The translations under genes were made by a program, and so were the position numbers. 64,000 nt of DNA. It comes from Siphonodentalium dalli (taxonomy: Eukaryota > Mollusca > Scaphopoda > Gadilida > Siphonodentaliidae). The notes beneath the pieces were generated by a model, which worked only from the letters and a program-made list of their open reading frames with translations, searched no databases and was not told the origin of the DNA. The stretch is taken from contig CP136061.1 of assembly GCA_032622095.1 (NCBI GenBank), forward strand, positions 22,694,991 to 22,758,990, read 5' to 3'. Each line of letters opens with the position of its first letter. Within the stretch, counting starts at the first letter, position 1. Of the stretch, positions 1 to 13,600 are shown piece by piece.

Positions 1-1129
1 CTCTCGTTTAAGTCATAGTATCTAAATTTAAACTACTAGTCAGCACAGCAAGATTAAATCATAAATTGTTTACAATTACTGCATCAATATTCATAGTTCA
101 TTTCATGGATCCAATCCACCATTAATGTAGATTTTCTATTGAAATTAATAATACTTTCAGATAGTTAATTGTTTGAAGTTACTAATGTCAAACTTCTAAA
201 AGTTTTTAAACACAAAAGTTCACTGAAAATAGAATCATGACATCACAGAGTCCACTATTTCCTGGTGCAGAGAAAATTTAAGTAACATATACTGCCCTTA
301 AAATACATCGACCAACACATTCACAGAAGAAAAATCCCGGACGAGCCCCCATTTTGTAACCGGTAGTATATGGATTATATACACACGGTTCTTCAAACCA
401 TTTAATTAAATAACATCAGTCTGCGAATCATGATGTACATCAGATGACAAATTTCTCAGCTCTGTAAATTAAATAATAAAATATACAAAATAGGATTTCG
501 CTCTACTGGATCAAAGTTAACGATATCAGTTAATAAATGGACTATGCTATCTATTGAGCATAACTTCATTTCAGGAAAGTGGAAAACTGGGAAGATACCG
601 GATTTGATAAATCACCATTTATAAATCACCATTTATCAAAATCACTATTGATAATTCACCATTTATCAATAGCAAGGAATAAAGATAAACCAAATACAAG
701 TGTGGAAGTTCAAATAAATCTAAACTAATTCAAATTTCATACTACAATTATGCTTCAAGCATAACATTGTTTCTTAGAATAAAATTGAAAAGCCACAGCA
801 AAACAGTATTCAGACTAGAAGAGTCATTATGAAGCCAGAGAAATGTTTTCTTCTCTGAAATTGATCTCAGCGAAATTAATCTTTCAATTAATCATAAAAA
901 TTACGATTAAATGTCTCATTTTCAACTTACATCATCAATGTGACAATAACTCACCGTCTTTAACCTTCATGGTTCAAACATGAACATCGCCACCATATTT
1001 CTTGAAGTATAACTTCAAGAAACTACAAGAAATCAGACATCTTGTATCTTGTGTCAAACACAAGACAGCATGAGAAAATGGCTGCTGGACAAATCACGCA
1101 CGGACTAAGAAAAGTAACTCTGCCAATGA

Positions 1130-1200
1130 AAGAACGAACGATAACACTACCAATGAACGAACGATAACTCTATCAATGAACGAACGATAACTCTATCCTC
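1130..1200. repeat. Short tandem repeat GAACGATAACTC
   Basis: Three to four copies of an imperfect 22-24-bp unit, AATGAACGAACGATAACTCT, in tandem. Confidence 0.8.
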
Positions 1201-1426
1201 AACAGGTGTCACTGTTGCTGTGCGAAATTACAATTCCCATCACCTTGAATTCAAACCTATGATTGTGCCAGAGTTATTCCAACACCAGTTTAATAATATG
1301 TTTCATAACAGAATGGGTATGGAAAAGTTAGAAGTTGTGTTGATGCAATAATAATTACAAAAGGAACAATCATATATCAAAATATTCGAAGCTATATTCC
1401 CCTTTAAGGAATCTCCCAAAAAAACA

Positions 1427-1579
1427 AAAGCAACCAATCAAAACGTGGCTTACAAACCAGGTATGCTGCCCACGCATGGAAATAACGCTGATAAATAAAT
1501 ACGAAAAACTGGTCTACAAACAAGGTATGGCTGTCAACGCATGGAAGTAATGCTGATAAATAAATACGAAAAACTGGTA
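1427..1579. repeat. Direct duplication, about 76 bp
   Basis: Two adjacent copies of a unit carrying ACGCATGGAARTAAYGCTGA and ATAAATACGAAAAACTGGT, a simple tandem duplication. Confidence 0.8.
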
Positions 1580-1659
1580 TATTCATTCAGTCGAGTGGAG
1601 AGTACAGGTGGGTTTGTTTTGATGGAATTTTTTTTATTAATTATTTTTCTTCAGACACA

Positions 1660-1985
1660 ACTCCGGATACACGAGGTGTATGGTAAACCCAGCTTCAACC
1701 AAATGTTAAGAGTTCGACGAATAAAGCTCTATAAAGTGACGAAATGGAACGGATACACGAGGTGTATGGTAAACCCAGCTTCAACCAAATGTTAACAGTT
1801 CGACGAATAAAGCTCTATAAAGTGACGAATAAAGCTCTATAAAGTGACGAATAAAGCTCTATAAAGTGACGAATAAAGCTCTATAAAGTGACGAATAAAG
1901 CTCTATAAAGTGACGAATAAAGCTCTATAAAGTGACGAATAAAGCTCCATAAAGTGACGAATAAAGCTCTATAAAGTGACGAAAT
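1660..1985. repeat. Nested tandem array, 22-bp unit
   Basis: A block starting GGATACACGAGGTGTATGG is duplicated (from 1666 and 1752). Its tail, unit GACGAATAAAGCTCTATAAA plus GT, is then expanded about nine times to 1980. One copy has CTCCAT in place of CTCTAT. Confidence 0.9.
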
Positions 1986-2190
1986 GCTCGATGAAGCTCG
2001 AGAATAAGCTTCCATGTTTCAATTTCGTTTTCAGTCCCAAGATGGGTGCTTGGTGTTAACTGTGGACAACGTTGTCAACATTCCATTGATATTGATAAAT
2101 TAGGAAACTAAATCTATATTTACATTTGAATTTGCTGCATTTAAGTAGGAAAATATTGACAATTGCATGAGACACTCCATGGTGTTTGAA

Positions 2191-2661
2191 TAAACCCCAT
2201 TGCGGGCATGATTTTTGACACGTCAGAGTTTACTCCTGCCCCGCATTACGTTTTACTTTATCGTTGTACGGTATGTTTGGAAAGATGTCTCTTTATTCGA
2301 GTACTGAATAGGGATTTGGGGTTTTTAGAACCAAAACACGTCAAGGATTGAGTGTCCCATATAACGTTTTCAAAAAAATTCTCGAGAAGTGTCTGCAGAG
2401 AAAGTTTTGCTGCATGAAACTTAAATTTACCCAAACATTCCGAATGCGCTCGACTAAGATTGTATTTTTCTCGAGAACTGATATCTGAATTGTCTCTAAA
2501 CTCCTGTCACAGCATAAGTAGATATTGCATATCATATACGTCTTCCATTGGTTGGTATAACTTATAAATTGACTACTTTTAACTAATTAGACTAGCCCTG
2601 GTATGAAAAAGTCTAACTTGTGTCCCGATGTGCGGTTTACTGATGCCCGCACCGGGGTTTA
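2191..2661. repeat. Possible inverted-repeat element, 0.47 kb
   Basis: TAAACCCCATTGCGGGCATG at 2191 is inverted-repeated, with few mismatches, by TGATGCCCGCACCGGGGTTT ending at 2661. The interior has no recognisable coding. This fits a non-autonomous DNA element, but no target duplication was identified. Confidence 0.4.
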
Positions 2662-3710
2662 CTGCCCGCAGCGGGGATTATTAATGCTCAAAGCTGCTAA
2701 ATTATGCGGCATGTTCATGTTTAATGGCATGTTCACATGCAGCTACAAGAAAATATCTGCAAGAATAATCAGGTACACTTGTGTCCTGAGTGATATTTTA
2801 TTGCTGCAAAGATTACACCCGTGACAACGTGGCTACGATTGAGCTCAATCAGAACAGTAGTATTCGTGCTGGTTTAAGTGAACTGCGTCGGGTAAACAAT
2901 CTAAAGTCCATATATTGGCAATTCATAGCATTAATTAAATTTACAACAATTTAAATTTATTATAGTTGTTTGGGACTTGGGGTGGTGAAGCACAAACCCC
3001 TGTCGTACGCTGCAGCTCTCATATACATATATCATGATGAGACAGTGGCCACAAACCCCTGTCGCACATTGCTGCTCTCATGTAAAGAACTTATAATGAG
3101 AATGTGGTCACGTTATTTGGAAATGACAAATATTTATTGCCTTCATATGTGGAGAGTATATAAACATTACATAATAATATATACATGTATCAAGTTTTAT
3201 ATACACAAATATTGACAAGAGTTGTCCACCTGTATTGTATGTCCATTTGGCTATACGTCTAGGGCCAACCAGTATTACATGTAGCGCTTTCGCCTATTAT
3301 AAACGTGCAACTGGTGGAGAGGAAAGTGGCTGTGTCTATGGTTATGTTGGTTCTGTTTGACTCAACATCGTTTGTGACAATAAAATTGTTGCCACCTAGT
3401 ACAAACACTTGCATAGCGCTGTCCCTCAATTGATCCAAGAAGAAAACAACGTTTCAACACCATAGGCACCATAACTCATTTCCAATTAGAACGGTAGATT
3501 TGGTTTGTTTCATGTGGCTGTTGTGTATATCATGTTACCAAACATACATGTGTGTAGCGACACACGCACCCCCACCCCCGCGCCATCTATAGTCAATTTG
3601 TTTCAACAGTTGGAAATTTCATACCTGACACAATACTCAATATTAGTAGGAAATTTAACACCAACAATAGGTTAAAATTATTCTGGTACTACAAACAGTA
3701 ATAAGTGTGG

Positions 3711-3809
3711 TACAGTAATGCCCTAATTAATCGACTGCTTAACCACAGCATAATTATGGGTAACTTTTCAGGATTTAGTCGGCAGTCGATTAATTAGGGC
3801 ATTACTGTA
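3711..3809. mobile_element. Hairpin MITE, TA-flanked (Tc1/mariner-like ends)
   Basis: The left end TACAGTAATGCCCTAATTAA and the right end are perfect inverted repeats for about 28 bp (left arm continuing TCGACTGC), around a 45-bp loop. Total 99 bp. The outer TA and CAGTAATGCCC-type terminus suggest a mariner/Tc1-mobilised MITE; the transposase class is inferred. Confidence 0.8.
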
Positions 3810-4449
3810 TGTGTTGTTTTAGTAGAATAGTTGCATATCTTGCCACTTTAGTCAACATATTGGTTTGAACTTTCCACTAGGTCCCTCTCTCCTCGGTATC
3901 CAGTCCAAATTCAAGTACACAAATATAAAATAATAAGGCATGTCAGATAGCCTACCAGGTAGGAAATTTAAAGCCATGGGGAGGGGGTACAAATGCAATT
4001 ATGCGACCTTGGTAGTTTGCCCTGGTGCAAGTGGGGTGGGTGCAATTTGGAAATCCATGTAGTACTAAAGTTATCATCCGGAAACTAAATATGAACAGAC
4101 GGATGGACCAATAGAGACGTGTTTTTAAACGTGCGTATAACAAAGGCACCAAAACACAACCACCATATGCTATGGGAATGTCGCATTTATGCATGTACGT
4201 GTATAGTTATGCTTATTCGTCTGATCAGGATGAATACATGATGACTGACTATTTTAGATTCTACATATATGAACATGGCTAATCAATATTAATCCAATGT
4301 TATACTAGATACATACATATTTAACACACATAGATATAATATATTGAGTGCTGAAAACGAGGCTAATATCAGCTGGTGTAGTGTAAGAGATGTAACTATA
4401 GATACATCCTTAACGTCCATCATCCATGTAATTATAGGAATACATGTCT

Positions 4450-4640
4450 TCACTGTCCGCCTAGTTTCTCGTATGCTTTCGCGATCTGCAGGATAGAAAG
4501 TTCATCGAAGTATTTTCCAATAAACATCATGCCGACTGGCAAACCTCGAACCAATCCGGAATTGATTGTCAATGCTGGATGCCCAGATGCGTTGAATGGT
4601 GCAGTGTTTTCTATCTGGCCCAGGCCTGCGTCCATTTTTT
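4450..4640 (-). CDS. Amidase exon J (last coding exon, stop)
   Basis: The acceptor TTTTGTAG precedes 4640; two bases plus 62 codons and TGA at 4452-4450. It encodes [18 protein letters not shown], then [15 protein letters not shown] and a terminal helix ending KLGGQ, the standard end of amidase-signature proteins (TAPFxxTGHPAxSxPxG). The intron beyond the acceptor starts almost at once with an 18-bp minisatellite. No clear AATAAA was recognised just downstream on the minus strand. Confidence 0.93.
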
Positions 4641-7600
4641 CTACAAAATAATTGTGCAATGGGAAAACAGCAAAATAAATAAGTGTGCAATTCTAAAGCA
4701 AGGACGCAGCAACAGTGTGTGAAGGCATCTCAGTGTGTGAAGGCATCTCAGTATGTGAACGCATCTCAGTGTGAAGGCATCTCGGTGTGTGAAGGCATCT
4801 CAGTGTGTGAAGGCATCTCAGTATGTGAACGCATCTCAGTGTGAAGGCATCTCGGTGTGTGAAGGCATCTCAGTGTGTGAAGGCATCTCAGTGTGTGAAG
4901 GCATCTCAGTGTGTGAAGGCATCTCAGTGTGAAGGCATCTCAGTATGTGAAGGCATCTCGGTGTGTGAAGGCATCTCAGTGTGTGAAGGCATCTCAGTAT
5001 GTGAAGGCATCTCAGTGTGAAGGCATCTCAGTGTGTGAAGGCATCTCAGTGTGAAGGCATCTCAGTATGTGAAGGCATCTCAGTGTGTGAAGGCATCTCA
5101 GTGTGAAGGCATCTCAGTGTGAAGGCATCTCGGTGTGTGAAGGCATCTCAGTGTGTGAAGGCATCTCACCGCTAGGAATGTCAACAGTGTGTGAAAGGCA
5201 TCTCAGTGTGTGAAGGCATCTCACCGCTAGGAATGTTTTACACACAAAACTGGAAAATTTCAAGTATCAATCTGGTACCGATTTGCATGAATAAATATTT
5301 TCTTTGTTTTAAAATTTAGTCTAAATTTCATTAAGGCAAACATTTAAAGGTACTCAATCCGATCATGCGGTCTCCTTATCATCAAGTTATAACAACATTT
5401 CTTCAAAATACGCTTTAGTTATCAGAATCTCTAACAACAAATAAAAATAATGCTAACCGCTGTCAACTATGGTATAAATTTCCCAAAACGTGTTATTAAT
5501 CAACATGTTGTTCAACGAAATACGGCCGTATTATCACTTGAGTATCACGACATTTGGCCGTAATTACGACTTGATTTTAGAGTTATCCACCTCCATCCGT
5601 AATTTTGTTCGAGACCGTCGGTTTGACGACTTTTTTCTGGGCCACAAATAAGGACACATTTCGAGAAATAACAAATTTCAAAAATTTATATCTGATCACT
5701 CTGAGCTTCGATGGGTGGGTTCCTCGATTCAAATCAAATATTTGTACCCCCGAAGCCAAAGAAATAGTAATTTGGGAGCGTCTATTCGGATTATGCATCT
5801 TTAACTTTCACAAGTCAAAATATGATTGAAAAAAAGAAGTTATTTCCGATTTAAAAAGTTCAAATCATGTGCTCTATCATCGATGCAAACAATATGGTAA
5901 TTAAAATTAAAATGAATTTATAACTGGGGTAATAAATATATTTTCATGAATTTATAACTGGAGTCATAAATTTATTCTCATTATCATTTCCATTTTGTTT
6001 GTATCCTGAGTGTCATGAGTGTATTTCATGAGTGTGTTCCATGAGTGTATTCCATGAGTGTATTTCATGAGTGTATTTCATGAGTGTATTTCATGAGTGT
6101 ATTTCATGAGTGTATTTCATGAGTGTATTCCATGAGTGTATTCCATGAGTGTATTTCATGATTGTATTTCATGAGTGTATTTCATGAGTGTATTTCATGA
6201 GTGTATTTCATGAGTGTATTTTATGAGTGTATGTCATGAGTGTATGTCATAAGTGTATTTCATGAGTGTATGTCATGAGTGTATTTCATGAGTGTATTTC
6301 ATGAGTGTATTTCATGAGTGTATTTCATGAGTGTATTTCATGAGTGTATTTCATGAGTGTATTCCATGAGTGTATTCCATGAGTGTATTTCATGAGTGTA
6401 TTTCTTGAGTGTATTTCATGAGTGTATTTCATGAGTATATTTCATGAGTGTATTTCATGAGTATATTTCATGAGTGTATTTCATGAGTGTATTTTATGAG
6501 TGTATTTCATGAGTGTATTTCATGAGTGTATTTCATGAGTGTATTTTTGGCTTAAATTCATTCATTTGTTGTATATATTCTGTTGTTTATAAAAGGAGAT
6601 GGTCCCATAAATGGTCGGATTTAGGGTACAGTACCCCTTTAAGCTCAATCTACCGGAATGTATATATGCTGCTGCCTCCACAGAACAAATATAGGGCGAG
6701 AAACCTATACGTCACCATCAAAGTCTCTAACCCACCAAGCAAATACAGGCGAGAAACATATACGTCTCCATTAAAGTCTCTAACCCACCAAGCAAATACA
6801 GGCGAGAAACATATACGTCTCCATTAAAGTCTCTAACCCACCAAGCAAATACAGGCGAGAAACATATACGTCACCATCCACCGAGCAAATGCAGGGCGAG
6901 AAACCTATACGTCACCATTAAAGTCTCTAACCCACCGAGAAAATACAGGACGAGAAACATATACGTCACCATTAAAGTCTCGACCCCAACACGGTATGTT
7001 GCTTCATCCACAGAGCAAATACAGGGCGAGAAACATATACCTGCCCATTAAAGTCTCTAACATAACACAGTTGTTATTTTAAATTTGTTTAAAACATATA
7101 TAAACATTTGTCTGACGATATAAACTTTACATGTGGAAATTCATAATGCACATTCAAAAATCTGTAATCGTTTAAATCTCATATTTATAACTTAATTTTA
7201 CAAAGAAAACAGTGATGGATTGTGCCCCCGATTTTGAACATCAAACACAACTCAACCATTTAAAAGATGTTCGTGAAATTAACATAATCCCTTTCACTTG
7301 TAAGAACAATATCTCATGCAACAACTATATAGTTCAGCCACTGTACCAGATAACAACTATATAGTTCAGCCACTGTACCAGATAACAACTATATAGTTCA
7401 GCCACTGTACCAGATAACAACTATATAGTTCAGCCACTGTACCAGATAACAACTATATAGTTCAGCCACTGTACCAGATAACAACTATATAGTTCAGCCA
7501 CTGTACCAGATAACAACTATCCGAACGGCTGGAGCGACGGTTTAGGTATTACATTAGTGACGTATGTTCCTGAACGGCTGGAGCGATGGTTTAGGTACTA

Positions 7601-10600
7601 CATTAGTGACGTAGAGCGACGGTTTAGGTATTACATTAGTGACGTCAGTTTCTCGCCAGGATTCTCTCAAATAGTGTATGATTCTGACTAGAAGTTCTTC
7701 ATTGACATGCATCATGCTACAGTTGACTACACAGCTGTATGTGAAATGAAATCTGATTATAATTACTGAAGACTCTGTTTATGATATAGTAGCCAGGTTT
7801 AGATTGCCCTAGGTACCAGCTACGTCCACACTATAATTTTATTTATATATAAATACGTGTGTTGAGGGGGAATCACTCAGTGGTTAGACGGCTATGTTCT
7901 CTTTTCTAAGGTGTCGTTCCACTATCAAGACACCACAAGGGGTCATTGACCGTACACGAAATTTGTTTGCATTTAGACACTATTTTTGATAGGAATGGCT
8001 GCTGAATCTTGAATACATGAAAAAAATCTACCGTAAGGTTGATAATAGTATAAGCCTTATCAACAATTTCAAACAGTTGTCGATCACGGCTTTCTTCTCT
8101 TGAATGTAGCATAACGTGTACGGATGTTTGAATCCCGACGTTCCACAAGTCACATCTAAACCTAGCTAATAACATGTAAACTGCAAGACAGAGTTATGTC
8201 CCCCAAACCACTACCATCACATGCTGGCGTCGTTTGTTTTGTGTTTAATATGAGAATCCATGCTCTCCACGTGTAACGCGTTTCATTGTTAATCACTTTT
8301 CTGTCTAATTTCTGACAAATCTATAGTTGATTCAAGCTTAATTTGATTTAACCCTTTGAGTGCCAGGTCCGATTTTTGTATCAACCCATATACCCTGTGC
8401 CAATGCATTCTCTTATATATGCGAGTCGACCATAGGTCGCCTCGCATATATAAGAGAATGCATTGGCCTAACATTTTTTAGTTTGTTATTTTTTACAATA
8501 TTTTATAATTTTTTACAATTTTAATAATTTATTCTTATATTCTTTAACAGACTTATTTTGTAGGTTTAGGGCCGATGAGGTCGGCCCCTGGCACTCAAAG
8601 GGTTAAACATATTGTGAGGCCATCTGGATGGATAACACAGTTTCCCCAAAGCGGAATTTAGATATGTTATACTGAAGACTCTCCTGCGTATTTTTACATT
8701 AAAATAGCTTTCTGACCAATTTCTTCTGGGTTAACCCATCTTTGCGTACCACAACCATACTATCAAATTGTTTCTCTGTGACCTTTGACCCATGTGACCT
8801 ATAAGGCAAAATTGTGTTAGCTTCATGCCCAATCGCGATACAATTAAATTTTCCATAATTTTGATATATGACATGGCCGCATGCTCGAAGCATGCGTCGT
8901 GTTGGTGCGTGTTTTACCCTATACCATAAACAGAATGCACCAAAAACTCATATGGGACTGCCAGAAACGATGTCAGTTTTAATATTTTGCGCATATATTT
9001 CATGGAGGATTTTTGATATGTGGTGTGAAAAAGGTCCGGCACACCATGAACATCATTTCAATTATGTACAAATATGGTATAGGTTAGGCCATATTTCTCG
9101 TATTTTGACTGGACAGTATATAATGGTAAGCAGGCGGACTATTTTGCGATACTCTATCGGACAATTTCCAACTAATTTGATCTTATCCGGAAAATTTCCA
9201 ATTGAATGTGAACAGCTTAGTTTCTAACAATAATGCTGAATGAAATATAAGAAACACAAAAGTATCTAATAACAACTTGAAAAAAGCTTATGCGATAACT
9301 GCACGACAGTGCACGTGATCTGGTCGACCAGCGTAACGAGGGGACATAACTCTGCCTTGCGAGGTGGGGGGGGCAGAACTCTGCCTTGCAGTTTTAATAG
9401 CATGATCCATTCCTACCTTGTACTGACGCTCCCTCTTTTGGTAGTTCCGTTGCAACCCCTGTCATTGTTGGCATGACTATAGCATCATAATCTTTTAGCA
9501 CGTCTTCATAAGCTTGTTTTAGTCTCAACACCAGATTATGTCCCTTGTTGTAGAACTTGTTTTGGTAATGTTCACTCATGTACTCACTGAGTACCATGAG
9601 CATGCGTGTGGTGATGGAATAGTCATATGGTCTGAGTGCTGCTCCGCGAGTGGCCGCTTCTGACATGGACCCACAATGGTATCCACGCCAATTAAAGCCA
9701 CCAGCTGAAATGACGACCGATATTTTAGTTTAACCCTTTCAGTGCCAGAGGCCGATCTCATCGGCCCTAATTTACGGTCTGTAATAACGGCCCTAAAAAA
9801 ACAAAACAAAAATTCTTCAGATTGTTTTTTTTTTTTTTTGCTTGAATTTTTTTAGGTATACTTAAGCATACTATAGCGAATTTAAAAACAAACTGGATAA
9901 AACCTTAGGCGCATGTTATAACTCTAGTATTCATAGTAATAATTTCGATGCCCATGAAAAACGTAAGATTCCCTGGCAAAATAAGTCTGGCACTGAAAGA
10001 ATTAAAGAAGATAAGAAAAAATTATTAAAATTGTAAAAAATAATAACAAATGATGAAAAATTGTTAGGCCATTGCATTCTCTTATATATGCGAGGCGACC
10101 TATGGTCGACTTGCATATATAAGAGAATGCATTGGCACGGGGTATATGGGTTGATACAAAAATCAGACCTGGCACTGAAAGGGTTAAAGATGGATTATCT
10201 CTTCCTAAATACATTATATTTAGTTTCCTGTGAATAAATATATATGAGTCGAAAACACCCGTCCGGAAACGTTTCTATCAATTAATATTTATTATTATCG
10301 ATATTTTCTGATATAATGCAATAATCAGTTTGGACATTTTTTCATTACTAATTTTTTAACATACCGTGATGACCCGTTCAGAAGATCTCAGATAGAAATA
10401 GAGTTCCCCCACCTTCTATGGTCCACGATCCGTAAAATGTTCTAAATTGATCATATGTGTTTTACCAGAAAATTCGAAATAAAATCAATATTAATTGATA
10501 GAAGCGTTTCCGGACAGGGGTATTCGATTCATATTTATTATTTTATACCATGAAACTATATAAAACTTGATATATGAAGAGAAAGACCATCTTTTAACAC

Positions 10601-13600
10601 ATTTATTCTCTATCAACGATTAAACATGTAAATCACAATATATGTACATCCAACATAGTACATATAAATGGGAATAGAAATTGACAGTAAGCTTAAAGGC
10701 GTATTGGTGCCATCTCCTATATATTTGTATATAGAATTATATGAATTTAAGATATTTTATGAGGAATTATAGAAGCCTAGATTCACAGAGACGACGTTCT
10801 TACTGGCACACCAGACATACCCAACTTCAACTTAAACTTTATTTTAGTCTTTTAACATGGGTACATAGAGACCGTTTATAATCATAACATATTTACAATG
10901 ATAAATGAATCACTTAATATATATCCTTATTTGGAAGAACCGTATAAGAAAGCCACCGAAGGCACAAACCCTGTCCGCCAACGGTAATGTTCAGGAACTA
11001 TAACCATCAGATAGTGCCGGGTCTCAATCTCTGTCCTCCGCCGCTTTCCATGAACGGTGAATCCATGGTGCAATCACTGCACAGAATCGACCCCCATCAA
11101 CATATGATATATCCACATCGTATTAATGTGCATGCACTTAGGTTGTTATAAGAAGCAGCCCTTTTGGATTCTTCTACGACTCATTGGGACCAGTGGCATA
11201 TCAGAACTATGTTTATGGCGCCATCAAGGTTGTCAAAAACTAACTCTTTTAGAGTTGTTATCTGACAATTCAGTCTAATTATTCCCGGCCACACGCGTAC
11301 ACATCGTACATTATAGTGGGCATCTTACTGTCCTATTTGTGAGCACTGGAATATATTGTCAGTATGCTATTAACATGGTATCTTGGTAAACTATCGGCTG
11401 TACCCCACTTGACCCCGGGGAGCAGTAAATGGTTACTGAGTAGGCTCATTGGGGTAATAATTTGAGCGCTTTGGGCATCATGGGTTAGGCGCTTTACACA
11501 AACTGTACATTATTATTATTATTTATTATCTTGAATCACTATTCCCCCCCCCCCCCCCGATAACCATTTCGTATGGAATAATGTTGTGGCCAACCTAGAA
11601 TGGCGGAGAATATGCAACCTGCCAAACGAGAAAACCACCGAAGTGACAAAACATTGTGGCAATATATGTGTGTGTCTAGACATTTTGTCGCTTTTGGCGG
11701 ATTCCTCGTTTGGCGGGTTCCGTTTCCCCGCCCATTCTATGTTGGCTCTAACAGTAGTCCATAATTTCGTAAATCGCCAGGCAACTGTTGTAAAGGAAAC
11801 AAAACATATTGCTTGATGTGTGATACGATGGGACATACCGCTTCCCTAATGTCATACATTCTGCAAATTCTTGTACTATAATGACGTTATTGCTTGATGT
11901 GTGATAAGATTAGACATACCGTTTCCCTTTGTCATACATTATGTAAATCATTGCACTATAATGGCGTTATTGCTTGATGTGTGATAAGATTAGACATACC
12001 GTTTCCCTTTGTCATACACTCAGTAAATCATTGTACTATAATGGCGTTATTGCTTGATGTGTGATCAGATTAGACATACCGTTTCCCTTTGTCATACACT
12101 CTGTAAATCAATGTACTATAATGGCGTTATTGCTTGATGTGTGATCAGATTAGACATACCGTTTCCCTTTGTCATACACTCAGTAAATCATTGTACTATA
12201 TGGCGTTATTGCTTGATGTGTGATAATATTAGACATACCGTTTCCCTTTGTCATACATTCTGTAAATGATTGTACTATAATGGCGTTATTGCTTGATGTG
12301 TGATAAGATTAGACATACCGTTTCCCTTTGTCATACACTCAGTAAAACATTGTACTATAATGGCGTTATTGCTTGATGTGTGATAAGATTAGACATACCG
12401 TTTCCCTTTGTCATACACTCTGTAAATCATTGTACTATAAATGGCGTTATTGCTTGATGTGTCATAAGATTAGACATACCGTTTCCCTTTGTCATACACT
12501 CTGTAAATCATTGTACTATAACGCGTTATTGCTTGATGTGTGATACGATGGGACATACCGTTTCCCTTTGTCGTACACTCTGTAAATTATTGTACTATAA
12601 AGGCGTTATTACTTGATGTGTGATAAATTAGACATACCGTTTCCCTTTGTCGTACACTATGTAAATGCTTGTACTATAACGGCGTTATTGCTTGATGTGT
12701 GATACAATTAGACATACCGTTACCCTTTGTCATACACTCTGTAAATCATTGTACTATAATGGCGTTATTGCTTGATGTTTGATAATGTTTGATAAGGTGG
12801 GACATACCGTTTCCCTTTGTCATACACTCTGTAAATTCTTGTACTATAACGGCGTTCCATATCGGCATCCCTGAAAGCAGACGACAGATTCGACACAAGC
12901 TCCATGCAGAGTTCAGTCCCCTTCGATGCAGAACTTAGCTCCATGCAGAGTTCAGTCCCCTGCTATGCATGACTTAACGCTGCCAGCACGTACGCAGAAT
13001 GAGAGGAAATCACTAATTATTTTATTTGAGACTTGTATATAGGTTACAATTCATTCTGCATCATTTGAAAAATGTCAAGATCAAGCCAGAATAAATTGTA
13101 ACTGACAGAACACTTCAATAAAAAATGTTAGATTTAATTACGAAAAAATACGAATGCCTGCAGCGGTCAGACATAGCGTAGCGAGGGGACTGAACTCTGC
13201 AGCTTCGATTCTACAATGTGTTTTATAATTATAAATAGATCTTAATTTCTTAAATGTATATATATCGCATTGGTAACGCAGATGCCGTGGCTCCGTCGTT
13301 AAGCTGCATTACACTGGTTAGAGGATAAAAAGTTCAGAAGATATCAATCGAATTTTCTAACTTCAAACTGTCAGACGCACTCGAATCTTCAAATTAAATA
13401 TAGGTAACTTGGAAATGGCATCAAGACATGCCAATTCGAAATATTTCCGACCGAGCGGTAGGAATGTGTTTTATTGAGGTATGAAACCCATGGCAGTGAC
13501 AGTAACTGTTGGAAATTATTGCCGAATTAACATTCATGATTTTGTGTGGAGTTCAATCAAGTGCTATATGAATAATAATTAATAAATTATTACCATCCGA

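Larger units (their letters stand above)
1..4449. other. 3' flank of the amidase gene, no gene seen
   Basis: No coding sequence is recognised here. The stretch is AT-rich. It holds short tandem repeats (listed separately), an A/T-rich ATTTATCA-type repeat at 600-670, a duplicated CACAAACCCCTGTCG stretch at 2989-3085, and pieces of a dispersed GGAAATTTCATACCTG repeat around 3610-3680. Confidence 0.6.

Noticed and set aside
4716-5235. CRISPR-like regular repeats
   Set aside because: There are no unique spacers; the units are contiguous. The same holds for the arrays at 7318, 11812, 35272, 40400 and 62385.
6005-6545. Origin-like or regulatory iterons
   Set aside because: A simple 13-bp minisatellite with random variants, explained by expansion from a MITE.
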